Shown piece after piece: positions 1 to 11,130 of a stretch of 64,000 nucleotides of DNA; within the stretch, counting starts at the first letter, position 1, and each line of letters starts with the position of its first letter. The translations under genes were made by a program, and so were the position numbers. The notes under the pieces are model-generated. The model ran no database searches and was not told the DNA's origin. It saw nothing but the letters and a program-made list of their open reading frames with translations. This DNA comes from Gambelia wislizenii (lineage: Eukaryota; Chordata; Lepidosauria; Squamata; Crotaphytidae): positions 76,353,001 to 76,417,000 of the forward strand of contig JAUMIR010000004.1 of assembly GCA_030847615.1 (NCBI GenBank), read 5' to 3'.

Positions 1-75
1 GTAATGTGGTGGATTCCTAACATCAGCAAGGGATTGGACCATATGACCCTCAATTTCTCTTCCAGCTCTAGAAAC
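1..75 (+). repeat. CR1-type LINE 3' end fragment
   Basis: The text matches the terminal part of CR1-like retroposons seen elsewhere in the window (8.0, 30.9, 55.5 and 60.4 kb): an 'aaggggttggac(c/t)' phrase, then a degenerate 'tgaccctt...cttccagctcta' ending. It is cut by the window edge and runs into an (ATCT)n tract, which probably grew from the CR1 tail repeat. Family assignment is by recognition of the tail. Confidence 0.6.
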
Positions 76-110
<35 letters not shown>

Positions 111-135
111 ATCTATCTATCTATCCATCCATCCA
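76..135. repeat. (ATCT)n / (ATCC)n microsatellite
   Basis: About 60 bp of near-perfect ATCT tetranucleotide repeat with one broken unit near 110, ending in three ATCC-type units. It lies between a CR1 tail and an L2-like tail, so it may derive from the simple-repeat 3' end of the CR1 copy. Confidence 0.95.
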
Positions 136-212
136 CCCCTTGGGGAGAGGCAGGCAAGAAATAAAATTATTATTGTTATTGTGATGATGATGAAGAAGAA
201 GAAGAAGAATCT
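136..212 (+). repeat. L2-type LINE tail ending in (ATT)/(GAA) repeats
   Basis: A short 'ggcaagaaataaaatta' phrase followed by ATT and then GAT/GAA trinucleotides. This is the usual end of L2-like LINEs (compare 17.16-17.23 kb, the same orientation). Only the last 80 bp or so are present. It ends in five GAA units. Confidence 0.5.
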
Positions 213-1189
213 ATCTAGAGTTTGGTATGCTAATGAAAAGCTCTGTGAGAGCAGGAGTGCCTATCACAATGTGGCCAGAGGTAGTAGGGCAGAGGCAGGT
301 ATCAGGGTGGCTTTGGATCAACCAGATCCAGAGTCTCCCCTTCTTCCATAGGCCACCTGAAGCTAGCATGGTTCAACTTCCTCCCATTGGTTTCAATGGG
401 AGATGGAAAGTTTTATTTTAAATGAGCTAGTTCAAACATGTGAAAATCACCCTCCTACACCTTCCACAGCAGACCAACAAGGCTTGAAAGTAGCAAATCA
501 TTCACCACATAACTTCCCATGTGGGGGGAGAGATTAGACTACAACTTCCAGATGGACTCTGGGAACTGTAGTTTGAAAAAATAGCCTTTCCAGGTTCTTC
601 CGATACACACACACTTAGGATTGTTCTGCTCAATGAAAATACAATATTTTATTGTATATTTTTTTCTCATCAGCCATGTGAATGAGTTCATGTTTGTTAA
701 ACTAAGGACTTTATATCCTATTGTTAGCCCACCTAGAGAAGTACTAGTACATCAGTGAGAACATGGTAAGTCAACACTTATAGGTTCCATTGATTAATTA
801 GTTCTTCTGTAGTTCAGGTTAATTAACACTTGGAAATAAGACTCGTAGCTTTAGTAATGTTTCTACTCTGCTTTTAAATTCTTTTATTGCTGTTTTTTAT
901 AATTATATTATTGTTTTGGGTTCTGAATCGTATTATAAATTGACCTTGGATAGATGCTTATGAAAGTTGGTGTACCTCTTATAGTACATTTTGCACATTC
1001 TGTATTTACCCCCCCCCCAAATTAATTGGGCCATTCTTGCCCAGAATCTGTGAGCAAGGTAAGCAGGCTTTCTTTTTCTAAGAACAGAGGCTACTTACGG
1101 GAGGGAGGGGAGGAGTCTCCCACCAGGCTACTCAGTTGTAGAACTTTCCAAGAAGAGTCTCTGCACAGGTGCAAGACCATATTGTGTGA
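213..1189. other. No gene recognised
   Basis: Low-to-moderate GC sequence without a convincing coding frame. The only structure noticed is a weak inverted pair at about 535-580 (an 'actacaact' / 'actgtagtt' pair), which resembles the foldback repeat family described at 3.57 kb, and a C9 run near 1,010. Confidence 0.5.
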
Positions 1190-1400
1190 GGAGATTATCA
1201 GACAGGAACACAAAAAGTGTTCCTGTCCCACAATCTCCACTCCTGCCCCGTCCCATCCTTGTCCCGCCACAATCACCCTTCCCACCACACTTACCTTCTG
1301 TTCCAATGACAGGGCAGCCCAGGAGTGAACGGAGCTCTAACAGAGCTCCATTCAGTTCCTGGAGTGAAATCCCATGGATTCTTGTGAGAAGACTTGAGCA
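1190..1400 (-). mobile_element. Partial Harbinger-like MITE, one end
   Basis: The terminus starts GGAGATTATCAGACAGGAAC, preceded by TGA. It matches the right-hand terminus (read on the minus strand) of the 604-bp element at 55,810-56,413, and the internal sequence continues in register: C-rich 'cccgtccc...cttacct', then an AGCTC-centred small palindrome and a 'cagttcctgg' segment. The copy is therefore inverted relative to the 55.8-kb copy, and its other end is missing. Harbinger assignment rests only on the GG-starting inverted terminus and 3-bp target site of the related copies. Confidence 0.6.
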
Positions 1401-1515
1401 CTGAATTCCTTGGATGTACTTCCAAGTAGACATGTACTATATTATATCCCATGCTTTCAGTCACTTCCAATCAGCTCTTAATTTTCTCTCACATTCCCCC
1501 ACTACTATCCACAAG

Positions 1516-1575
1516 TTTGTTGTTGTTGTGAGTCTTCAAGTTGTTTCTGACTTATGGTGACCCTAATGGCCCATC
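1516..1575 (-). repeat. Sauria-type SINE tail fragment
   Basis: (GTT)n followed by the complement of the BovB-like SINE tail ('cttcaagttgtttctgac' then 'ttatggtgaccct'). The same tail closes the complete copy at 15,552-15,790. Only about 60 bp remain and the tRNA-like head is absent. Confidence 0.75.
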
Positions 1576-2157
1576 TAAGCAGTGAAAATACACCTCATGG
1601 AATTTGCTGGGAAACCTACCTGTCTAAACAGGATCCAGCACCAATCCACAATATTGGGAAGGAGGGCAGGGGCAAAATGGCAAAAACAAAAGGGTAAAAG
1701 CCTTGCAGATTTCCCCATACTTTTTCACAAACCACAAGGTAGTTGCACAGTTTTGCTCATTTGGACTATAGAAGAATAAAAAACTCAAAGGAAAGCACAA
1801 AGCTTATTAGCTGGATGAGAGTGAGGGTGATGCTTGCTAGGAGGGCAAGCACCTGCTGCTGCCATGTTGGATTTTCGCCTTAGTGATCGCTCACTAAGGT
1901 AATAAAAAGGATCAACATTTTCTGTTTTGCTTTCTTATAAAACTGGAGAATCGCTCTATCGCACCAGCACACCTTGGGATGACTTTAAAAAAAAAGTGGC
2001 AGTGAAGAACTAACGTGAGTAAACCACTCGTGGCCGCCATCAGGAATGCAAGCCTTATCGGGGATTCTGAGGCCAGAAGAACCATTTAGAAATGTCATTG
2101 CTGCTGCGAGATGCCAATACTAGAAGATTAGATTTTTTCTCCTCATGTAGATGGGCC

Positions 2158-2305
2158 CTAAGACAAACCTATCATGGGGTTTTCTGAGGTTGAGAGTGTG
2201 TGATTTGTCCAAAGTCACCCAGCGGGTATTCATGGCTGTGCGGGGATTCAAACCCTGGTCTCCAGAGTAATGGTCCAAAACTCAAACCATTATGCCCTGC
2301 TGTAC
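2158..2305 (-). repeat. Sauria-type SINE, tail-truncated
   Basis: Read on the minus strand it carries the tRNA-like head (a GGTTTGAATCC box B equivalent near 2,245-2,255 and 'gagttttggaccatt' from box A) followed by the central 'cagcctcag'-type part, ending before the BovB-like tail. It aligns with the copy at 15.55 kb. About 80% similar by eye. Confidence 0.8.
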
Positions 2306-3143
2306 AAGTGCACCAGCCTAAAAAGCAAGTTCATAGCTTTGGCATTGTTGCTTCCCCTTTTCAGGTGGCATTTTAGTGTATTCAGTTCTTGTTCTGATGC
2401 ATAGGAAATAAACAGGTGGGCCCTAGTGTAACAGAGAGTTACTGAGATACAGCTATCTTTTAAGATGTGTGAAAGGGGAGAAAGGTGGAAAGTTGAGTGA
2501 CTGGAACTTTGGCACCATTTATTTCTGGTCTTAGTAAAAGGTTTAAAGCACGCACACACACTGTATGAGGAGATGGTGAAGAATGTAAGGCCCTGTGAGT
2601 CTGAGATAGTAAATGTTAGGGGTATTTGCATGCAGTTTCTCCCCATCTCCAAATTGACTATAATAATGATGAATTTATGGAAGAGAGAGGCATATTTAAA
2701 TGAACAAGACAAGAAAGGAAGGTTGGGAAGATGGGGTGGGGGAGAGAAAAGAAAAACCATCTGGATCTCAGTCGCCTTCCAGCTCTGAACACATTTGTGC
2801 TACCAGTTCCTAAATGCACAAATTATGCAGCCATTTCACGGGACACTTAGGACTCAATTTGCAACGCGGCAGTGGGGGGAAATTGGGCACATAATTCCCT
2901 CTGAACAATAACAGGGAGTTGCGTGGTTAATTTAACTCAAAGCCTGTAGCCAGTTTGCACTCCATCAGAGAACATGGAGGCAGGCGCATTCCAGTGCACA
3001 GCCATGAGGCAGGCCTCTGGATTGAGATGCATTTCAGGCTCCATTTCCAGATTGGAACCAGGAGAGAGCAAGTATACCCTGTATTCAGGGGTTTAGTTAC
3101 TGGAGGGAGACAAAATAAGGACAGCCCCCCCCCCCCAAAAAAA

Positions 3144-3455
3144 GAATTCTGCCCCTAAAGTGAAATTTTCCTTCAGTCCCCAAATTTCTAGCATTGCAGT
3201 AACTTAAAACTTCAGTTGAGCATCTAGAAATACAGTTTAGGCATCCAAAGAAAAGTGGCAGGCAAAGTTACCAAGTGAATGCAAACACAGCAAATATAAG
3301 AGTTTTAGGTGTGAATGACTTTATGAGTCTCACTTGCTGCAGTGCTAGAAATTTTCTGTTGGGACAGAAAGTTTCCTTTGGGGGGAAAGAATTCTTATTT
3401 GCAAGCGGTAAAGCCCTCATTTTGCCCACCTTGTAGCTTTACACTACCTGTATTT
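3144..3455 (+). repeat. Unnamed interspersed repeat, copy A
   Basis: This stretch aligns in order with 40,241-40,545: 'gaattctgc', 'ccccaaa(c/t)ttctag', 'aacttaaaac', 'agcatccaaagaaaag', 'acacagcaaatataagag' and a closing segment. Similarity is roughly 75% by eye, with small gaps. No coding frame or terminal repeats are evident. I do not recognise the family; it may be an old retroposon. Confidence 0.65.
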
Positions 3456-3572
3456 TGATGGGGTAGGGTCAGGGAGGGGAGGGGAGAGAGAGCCAAGGCC
3501 TGATAGTTAGAAGCTTCACCTGGGATTAAGAGGAATGCATAATGTCTCCGTTGAGCTGTAGATGAAACATGA

Positions 3573-3700
3573 GAGGTGGGCAAAATGTGGTCCTCCAGAT
3601 GTTTTTGAACAACATGTCCCAGCATTTTACTACTGGCTGTGCTGGCAGTGGTGGACAAGACTTGTGATCCAATAAAATCCAGACGACCATATGATTCCCA
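3573..3700. repeat. Foldback hAT-like MITE remnant
   Basis: A 'tgtggtcctccagatgttt' start followed by 'catgtcccagcattt...tggctgtgctgg' matches a widespread reptile/bird foldback repeat whose consensus pairs 'ctccagatgttgttggac' with its complement. Only one arm is well preserved. Shorter relatives lie near 24.78, 46.94 and 52.94 kb. Confidence 0.45.
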
Positions 3701-5165
3701 CCTTGTTCTAGGTCCTCTTTGAGAACATCCATCTGATGTGCCATTCCATGTGTTTGTCATGGAGCATGAGGAAGGAAATACATATCCAGATCACAGGAGA
3801 CATCTATACCAGGATGGTGGGCAGCCTCTCAGAAATATATCTCGACCAAACCCAAAATGTGGCAGGGCAGCCAAATGAAAACAAAAAGAGGAAAAAATAG
3901 ATCTTAGTAGCTGTGATCTGGAGACAAAGTGGATGGAAATGTGCCTATGTGGTCCCTGTTTACTTTCCAAGACAGTGGCTAGGCAAGGTCACTTGTATGC
4001 ATGCACACGCACGCACACATTGTGACATACTGTGACACAAAACTGCATCTCACACCATTGGAATCCAGCAGCTGGGAGCACAGTGGCAGCAGGCTGTTCT
4101 CATTACAGACCAATGAGGCTGTTTACTCACCCAGCTGGAGATGGTTAGAGAGTGATAAATAATGAAAGAGAAAACATGATTTTCCCCTCTGTGGTTTCTA
4201 CTTGTGTAACCATATGTCACAGCTCAATACGTCGGCATTTTTTCGAATGCCTTTTTCAGGAAGCAGTTGATTTGTCCCATACAGTGGCTATCCCCCCCCC
4301 CTTTGTGTGTGTGTGTTGATTTTTATTTTTTTGTTCAGTCACAAATGTTTTTTAGGTTTGGATTTCCTTAAGCTCAAGCTTTTGTGCACTTCAGGAGTTT
4401 ACTTGTCCCAGTCACAGTGACCTTTTAATAACCAAGCCTGAACAAACTTTTAAAAATAATTCTACCCATCTCTCACTAGTTCATTCATTCATGGATGAAT
4501 GCCACGATGGGCTCTGGGTTAGCAGTCCCCCTACACTCTCCCACACTGAAGTCACACTGTCCTGTGTAAAGTAGGACACAAGACCACCTTAGTGTGATTT
4601 CAGTGCAGGGAGAAGGCGGGGGGGGGGGCTACCAGTCCAGAGCCCATCATTGTGTATCTTAAGACGTCCTCTACATGAAGGAACATCAGTTTTAAAAAGA
4701 ACAACATCATAAGAAGTGATAGCTGGGACCTCAAAGTTCCTCATCAACTGTTAGCACCAAGAGAGCAGTCTGAGCAGGCACATAGTTTACTGCCATGGGC
4801 TTCTTTCTCTACTATGATCAAATATGTTGTATTTGTATATAAATGATAGTAATTATTTCTAAATTTGAACATAGCCATATAAAATTGGGGCAGATATGCA
4901 AATGTTTGGATCCTGTTTTGTTCATTTTATTTTAGGTGACACATTTCCTTTTTTTTTTTTTTTTGGCAATACATAAGTAGTCAATACATCATTCTTTTAA
5001 ACTCAAACTCATATAGGCAAAGCAAATGATAGGGGGACAAGCACCTAAAGAACATTTAGAACTGGACAATAGAATATGAACTTAATTCACGTACATGGCA
5101 AATGCTGGTACTATATCCCCATGCGTTTTTCTTGTGTGTATACATGCATATACACTTCATTAGTG
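3701..5165. other. No gene recognised
   Basis: No coding frame longer than background, no clear transposon ends. Contains short CA-rich patches near 4,005-4,020, a C9 run near 4,291, a G10 run near 4,617 and a T17 run near 4,948. The two short ATGAATG-type phrases near 4,485 are too small to name. Confidence 0.5.
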
Positions 5166-6142
5166 AAATGTCTGTCTATTAAATAACGAGACTGTGTTTC
5201 TACCTTTCAGACAATCAGGGAGAACTGATTGTGAATGCTTGAGTGGTGACCTTGAACATGTCTGAACCTGCATGACAAACATCAACACTCTCGGCTGTTC
5301 AATTGACTGTCAGTCATTGTTTAAAGTAGCTGTGTTGTTTGTTGTGTGCTGGGAAAATGCTAAGTTTAAAAGTCGAGCAACGTGTCAATTTGAAATTTTT
5401 AGTAAAATTGAACAAAACACCAATGGAATCTTTTCAAATGCTTACTGAGGCCCACAGGGAAGTCTGCATGTCTTGTGCGCATGTTTTTGAGTGGCACAAA
5501 AAAGATTCAGAAAAGGACGTGAGAATGTGGAAGACGATGAGCACCATGGATGACCTTCCACTTCAGGAACCAAAGAAATTGTAGAAAAAATCAGCCAGAT
5601 TGTTTGAGAAGACCACCAATTCAGTGTCCGAATGATAGGTGAAGTTGTGAACATTGACAAAGACACTGTGTGGAAAATTTTACATGAGTATCTCAACATG
5701 AGAAAAGTTTGTGCCAAGATGGTCCCAAGGGTTTTCACAGCAGAGCAAAAAGAGTGCCACAAGAAAATTGGTGCTGACATTCTGCAGCAAATTGAGGTGG
5801 AACCAAACTGTTTTCAAAAAAATAATCACTTGTGATAAAATTTGGATCTTCCAGTATGATCCTGAGACAATGGCAGTCAATGCACTAGAAAACACCATCA
5901 TCACCAAGAATGAAAAAAGCATGTCAAAGCAAGTCCTCATTTAAAGCCATTCTCATTGGGGGTTTTTGACATCAAGGGTGTAATTTTGGCAGAATGGGTT
6001 CCAGAAGGCAGAACAGTGAACCAGCATTATTATAAGAAAGTTTTTACAATGCTGAGAGAAAGAGTCAGGAAAAAAAAGGCCAGAACTGTGGGGAAATGGT
6101 TTCATTCTTCATCAAGACAATGTGCTGCTCACACAGCACTTT

Positions 6143-6760
6143 TTCCCCCCAATATATGTTTAATTTTATTGTTATAAATACATCTTATAATGGGGGTACA
6201 GAGTACGGGGCAAACAGTACAACCCTGTCCCCTCTTTACCCCCCCCCCTTTATATCTTAGATCTTTAGTATACATCATTAGTAAACATCCTTTAAACTAA
6301 AAACCTGACTTCCCTCGTATCAAAAGCTCAAAGAGTTTATCTTTCTTCGTTTATTATTAGTGCCCCCTTTTTTTCCCCTCCACCCATTAACTCTCCTTCA
6401 TAGTTAATTTATCGTACCACTATATACCTCTTCTCATCTCTCCTTCATTGTTTTAATTTTTTTCCTCCCTTCTCCCTCCCTTTTTCATCAACCACAATTG
6501 TGCACCTGTATACCTGCTTTTTTAAAAATTATTATTATTATTTTATTTTTATCATTCTCATATTTCTATGTCTTTGGCAGTACCCCATCTTTTCCTGCAA
6601 TAGTTTATTACCGGTAGCCATTCTTCCTCTGTTTTTTGGGTTGGTCTCTGGTTTAGTAGACAAGTCAACCTGTCGTTTTCCTTCAGTTCTTGTATTTTAC
6701 TAAACCATTCCTCTATCTTTGGCTCTTCATTGTTTTTCCATTTTGCCGCTATGAGTAGGA
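6143..6760 (-). mobile_element. 5'-truncated L1 LINE inserted in the mariner
   Basis: The insert is bounded by a perfect 13-bp target-site duplication CACACAGCACTTT at 6,130-6,142 and 6,761-6,773. The minus strand carries the last part of an L1 second reading frame followed by an AT-rich 3' region; the pyrimidine-rich start on the plus strand corresponds to the L1 3' end, although the A tail is short. This is ordinary target-primed reverse transcription. It dates the L1 as younger than the mariner. Confidence 0.88.
6540..6760 (-). pseudogene. L1 ORF2 C-terminal fragment
   Basis: The minus-strand frame reads 'LLIAAKWKNNEEPKIEEW' near its start, which corresponds to the 'AKxWK...Px(I/M)xxWxxK' block near the end of L1 ORF2 proteins, well downstream of the reverse transcriptase. 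About 65 residues are open. No endonuclease or reverse transcriptase domain is present because the copy is 5'-truncated. The assignment to L1 rather than to a related Tx1-type element is by this motif only. Confidence 0.7.
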
Positions 6761-7106
6761 CACACAGCACTTTCTGTGAAGCAGTTTTTGGCTGATAAAA
6801 GCATTACTATGCTTGAACATCCTCCATATTCACCAGATTTGGCAAATGCAACTTTTTTCTTTTCTCTAAAGTGAAATTTGTGCTTCAAGGAACACATTTT
6901 GAGTCAATTGATGCAGTAAAGAAGAAAACAGCAGGTGTGTTGAAACAGCTGACAGAAACTGATCTGCCCCACGCCTTTGACCAGCGGAAAACAAGACTAC
7001 ATTGGTGTGTGAGTGTAAACAGGGAATATATTGAAGGGGACAAGCATTAGAATTGTAATACATATAAATAAAATGTGTTATTCTATCAGTTATTTAATAG
7101 ACAGAC

Positions 7107-8027
7107 TTCCTATATCTATGCTTCATAGGCTGAGATCCTATATCAGTAAGCTCTGTAGCTGTGTCTCCCAATGCTACCTCCCAAAAGTTACCTTTTAAGT
7201 GGTGCAGCTCCCCCCAGCACAGTCATTTTCATGTTGCTGGAGAGCAGGGGAAGGAGCTGGGATGCATCCAGCTGTTTTCCTGTAGTTGGTCCCATTGCGA
7301 CAGACAATTGTTTTGTGGTTAGAGGAAAATTTCAACCTGCAGAATGACCATAAAAGTGAATTGTGATGGTATGAGTCAGACTTATGATATCATTTTTCAT
7401 GAACAGGATGCCAGGAATAGTTTTATGTGTATCATACCACTTTAACTGTCAGAGCTCCACTCTAAGATATTTGTAATTTGATGAGGTACTTAGTAGGTAC
7501 TCAGGTACCCTGAGAAGAGAGAGAAAGGTTGAGGATTAAATCAGCTTAATTTTGTAGTGTAGGCATAGTACCTGGGGTATTGTAGTTCAGGTTCTAGACT
7601 ACAGATCTCTACCAGAGTTTGACAGCATTGATGAAGAAGGGACCTTAAGTGTGTTGCAAGGTTAGCTTACTACAATTCTAATGTGTCTTTTCCTGCCTCT
7701 AGTAGGGTTTACTCCAACGGACAGGAGGGAGCCCCAAAATATATTCTGCTACATAATTTGCTTCCCAACCATTCAGTTACAACATATTATTATGGTTCTA
7801 TATAGCACAGGTAGGTATGTCGGCCTGTCTGTTTATTTAGATAGGTGTGTTTGTCTGTTTATTTATTTATAAAACCCTACAAACAACTTTAAAAGTTTCC
7901 TTCACTTGCTCTCACAGCAAATAGAAGTCACTGATGCTCAAGTCTTCAAGCTAGGTCTGGGCAGGCCAATCCCCTTCTACTTCAACTGCCTGGCCAGGAG
8001 CATGGAATAGGTGAGTCTGATTGATCC
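7107..8027. other. No gene recognised
   Basis: No convincing reading frame, tRNA or element ends. A short GT/TTTA-rich patch lies at 7,830-7,872. Confidence 0.5.
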
Positions 8028-8165
8028 ATACACATAGAATCGTAGAATCACAGCTGGAAGAGACCACAAAGGCCATCCAGTCCAACCCCCTGCCATGCAG
8101 GAATAAACAAAGTATTCCCGACAGATGGCCGTCCAGCCTCTGCTTAAAAACCTCCAAAGAAAGAG
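8028..8165 (-). repeat. CR1 LINE 3' end
   Basis: Minus-strand CR1 tail: starts 'tagaatcgtagaatcac' and continues through 'ggccatccagtccaacccc' to 'aaacctccaaagaaagagac'. The 3' end carries the short ATTCTATG-type repeat characteristic of this family. The copy covers only the last 135 bp or so. It aligns well with 55,494-55,620. Confidence 0.88.
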
Positions 8166-9508
8166 ACTCATGCAGGGCTGAACGATGTAGACAATTTCTA
8201 CTACACCACTATAAAGCACTATTTAACAGGCCCAAGGATCAAGCTAGACATAATTGTTCCAGGGTGTTTCCCACCCCTTTTTAGGAAAATGCAGGTGGTG
8301 GGCTGTGAGTTGGTTAGTAAAGTAGCACTAGGAGAGGAGGTGTGATTAACACATAACCGCTCAGGGCACTTTTGCAATCAGAATCCTCCAGCCTACCGAC
8401 AAGAGTGCTTATTTTTCTTTGTGGGTGGGGAAGTCATTTACCACCCCCTCACCTATCAGCACAGCCACTTCAGTCCATTTCACTGTTCCCTTCCATGTTC
8501 CTCTCCAAAAGCCAACATACCAGGAGTATGGGCAATTCATGGACCAAGAAGGGAAGAGTTATTAGTATGCCATACTACCCCCTCCCCACGGTATCTCAAA
8601 ATTAGAAATATTGGACTCTTTTCGGGGTCAGGTTGGCTGAGGAAAATCAGAGGTCAGTTGGAGGTCACAATGACCTGGGATGTGTCTAGAAATATAATGG
8701 TAAGAGAGCTCAAGTTAGGATTATGTGGAGAGCCCCTTAGTAAACAGTTGTTAAGGAGGTATGTGCAGATCCTTTCTTCCAGCCCTGAGTGCCTCAGCAA
8801 TGATTCATTCAATCAAGCAAACAATGAAGTGACCATGTTCAAACCTATTTCTACAGAAAGCTTTCCTATACCCCCTCCTGTCCAACCTTGCCAGGTTGTC
8901 ATAAACCCATCATTTTCTATATTCCAGCAAGTAAAGCAATCAGTTGAGTTTTGTTTACCTTTGTCTCTCCCTCAGAAGAGCCACCTAGCCATTGGTAAAG
9001 CCAGAACTATAACTTCAAGGCATGAAATGGGTTATAAATATTACAGCCTCTGCTATAGCAAAGTGTGTTATAGAGGGCCCCAGCCACTCTCTTTCTTGAT
9101 GCATCAAGGATCGGGGATCCACAGAACTTTCTTCTCCCAAGACCGGTAATAATTTCCCTCTTGCCAGGACCTCTATCTCCAACCCTTCTCACTTCCTTTT
9201 CTGATAGCCTCATATGGTTCATAAGAGTATAGATTCCTGTGTGTTAGTCTATGTTTTTCTGATAAAATACTTTTGTTTACCTCAGCTGGAGCCTTCTCTA
9301 CAGTTAGTACTGGTATACTGTACATAAGTGAAAAGATCCCTGAAGTTACCCTCACCTCGCAGGCCAGCCATTCAAGCTAATAATTCCCCCAAATAATGAG
9401 AGATTCTAGCATCACAGGTGGGACTCTAAAGCACACACTCCCACCTTCCTCCATCATTTCAGGTTAAGGAACACCCCTCCCCAGTTTCTGTTAATGTGCA
9501 ATTCTATA
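8166..9508. other. Unassigned sequence with one long open frame
   Basis: The plus strand is open from about 8,421 to 9,149 (about 242 codons), but the frame opens at a GTG; the first ATG in frame is near 8,670, leaving about 160 codons. The predicted peptide is rich in S, P, Q and shows no motif I know, and no splice or Kozak context stands out. I see no flanking element ends. It may be chance or an eroded piece of an unrecognised element. Confidence 0.35.
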
Positions 9509-10004
9509 ACATCTAGCTGTACCCGGCGTAACATATGCCATTACAGTTGATTTGAAAGGTTATATATTAATGTGTCAAATGATCATACTCTTGACATGTT
9601 TCCAAAATGGCCGATCAGCAGAGTGGGAATGGAAACATACTGAAACGTTTTATATATGTATCGTATATTCCAGCATATAAGATGACCTTTGAGCTCTGAA
9701 AGAAAGCCTCCAAAATCGGGGGTCGTCTTATATGCTGGATACACTTTGCTTCACCACCACCCCGTCCAATTTCCTGCCTCTTCGCTCCCTTCGCAAACGG
9801 AGCGAAGAGGCAGGAGATCGAGCAGGGGGGTGAGGCAAAGTGTTTACTGGTTCATTCGCCTCCCTCCTCTGCCTTCTCCCCCTTTGGGTAGCAACTGAAG
9901 ATAGAGGAGGGGGGCAAACGTTGCGGTTTGCCGTGGCTGCCACTCAATCTCCTGTGTTCCTTCCCCAAAGGAAATGAACACACAGGAGACCCAGCGGCGG
10001 CCGA

Positions 10005-10250
10005 GGCAAACTGGGTACGTTCGCCCCTTTCTTCCACCTTCCTGGAAGATGGAAGAAAGGGGTGAATCTTGCAGTTTGCAATGGCTGCCCCCGCTTCCCC
10101 CCATCTTCATTCCCTTCCAAAGAGAATGAAGATGGAGGGGGGGCAGACGAGGCAAACCGGGCATTTTCGCCCCTTTCCTCCACCTTCCTGGAAGGTGGAA
10201 GAAAGGGGGGAATCCCGGTTTGCAATGGCCACTGCCCATTCCCTCCATCT
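10005..10250. repeat. Hairpin-unit repeat, left pair
   Basis: Two imperfect copies of a unit: 'gaggcaaac(t/c)ggg', a 24-bp-arm hairpin built on TTCCACCTTCCTGGAAGGTG, then 'gtttgcaatggc' and a second hairpin ending 'gaatgaagatggag'. The second copy is shortened in its second hairpin. The same unit recurs at 10,697-11,130. Confidence 0.75.
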
Positions 10251-10258
10251 TCATATCT

Positions 10259-10690
10259 CGAGCCACCCTTCCACCCTCCCCGAAGGTGCGATCAGGCTCC
10301 TGGTCACAGCCTCAGGGAGGGGGTGGCTGGCTGGAAAGCCCACCCCTCGAGCCACCCTTCCTCCCTCTCCGAAGCCATGATCGGGCTCCCGATCGTGGCC
10401 TCAGGGAGGTGGTGGGTGGCTGGAAAGCCCACCCCTCGATCCACCCTTCCTCCCTCCCCGAAGCCACAATCAGGCTCCCGATCGTGGCCTCGTGGAGGGG
10501 GTGGGTGGCTGGAAAGCCCCCCTGGAGCCACCCTTCCACCCTCCCCAAAGCTACGATCAAGCTCCTGGTCGCATCCTCGGGGAGGGGGTGGGCGGCTGGA
10601 AAGCCCCCCCTGGAGCCACCCTTCCACCCTCCCCAAAGCCGCGATTGGGCTCCCGGCCGTGGCCTCGGGGAGGGGGTGGGTGGCCACCCT
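10259..10690. repeat. Tandem array, five units of 87-89 bp
   Basis: Unit starts at 10,259, 10,348, 10,437, 10,524 and 10,612, each opening '(c/g)ga(g/t)ccacccttcc' and containing a 'gatc(g/a)ggctcc(c/t)gatcg'-like centre and '(g)gagggggtgggtggctgg'. Neighbouring units differ at about 10% of positions. A unit length that is not a multiple of three argues against a repeat protein, although frames stay open. It separates the two blocks of hairpin units. Confidence 0.9.
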
Positions 10691-10696
10691 TACAGC

Positions 10697-11130
10697 ATCC
10701 GAGGCAAACTGGGTACATTTGCTCCTTTCTTCCACCTTCCTAGAAGGTGGAAGAAAGGGGCGAATCTTGCGGTTTGCCACAGCCGCTGCCTATCCCCTCC
10801 ATCTTCATTCCCTTCCAAAGGGAATGAAGACAGAGGGAAGGGAGGGTGGATGAGGCAAACCAGGTACGTTTGCTCCACCTTCCACCTGGAAGGTGGAAGA
10901 AAGGGGCGAATCTTGCGGTTTGCCACAGCTGCTGCCCATCCCCTCCATCTTCATTCCCTTTCAAAGAGAATGAAGACGGAGGGAGGGGGGGTGGATGAGG
11001 CAAACTGGGTATTTTCGCCCCTTTCGTCTACCTTCGAGTCAAGTACGACTGGAAGGTGGAAGAGAGAGGTGAATGCCACGGTTTGCCTTGGCCTTTGCAA
11101 TGGGAACGAAGACGGAGAGAATGGGCAGTG
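10697..11130. repeat. Hairpin-unit repeat, right block of three
   Basis: Three further copies of the unit described at 10,005, starting near 10,697, 10,849 and 10,996, spaced about 150 bp. The first hairpin of the third copy has a different, longer loop (near 11,035-11,050). Confidence 0.75.

Larger units (their letters stand above)
5357..7050 (+). pseudogene. Mariner transposase pseudogene
   Basis: Mariner transposases bind the terminal repeats through an N-terminal helix-turn-helix region and cut DNA with a DD34D catalytic domain. Here the N-terminal block starts at the ATG at 5,357 and runs to about 5,580, where a stop (TAG) appears. The central part continues in shifted frames: 'ITCDKIWIFQYD' near 5,824-5,862 keeps the first catalytic aspartate, 'GVILAEWVPEGRTVNQHYYK' near 5,977-6,040 is typical of the family, HQDN (second aspartate) is readable near 6,110 in another frame, and YSPDL (third aspartate) near 6,826, after the L1 insertion. 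The frame closes with TAG at 7,048. Without the insertion the span is about 354 codons, close to the usual 345. Stops, frameshifts and the L1 make it inactive. Confidence 0.9.
5170..7106 (+). mobile_element. Mariner (Tc1/mariner) DNA transposon, split by an L1
   Basis: Both ends carry the same inverted terminus (5,170-5,187 and 7,089-7,106, 18 of 18 bases identical after complementing). Removing the nested L1 insertion (6,143-6,760) and one copy of its target duplication leaves about 1,306 bp, the normal length of a mariner. The internal sequence encodes recognisable mariner transposase blocks. A clean TA target duplication directly next to these coordinates was not obvious, so the outer few bases are uncertain. 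Confidence 0.92.

Noticed and set aside
80..135. CRISPR-like array of short repeats
   Set aside because: Simple tetranucleotide repeat without spacers; the genome is clearly eukaryotic.
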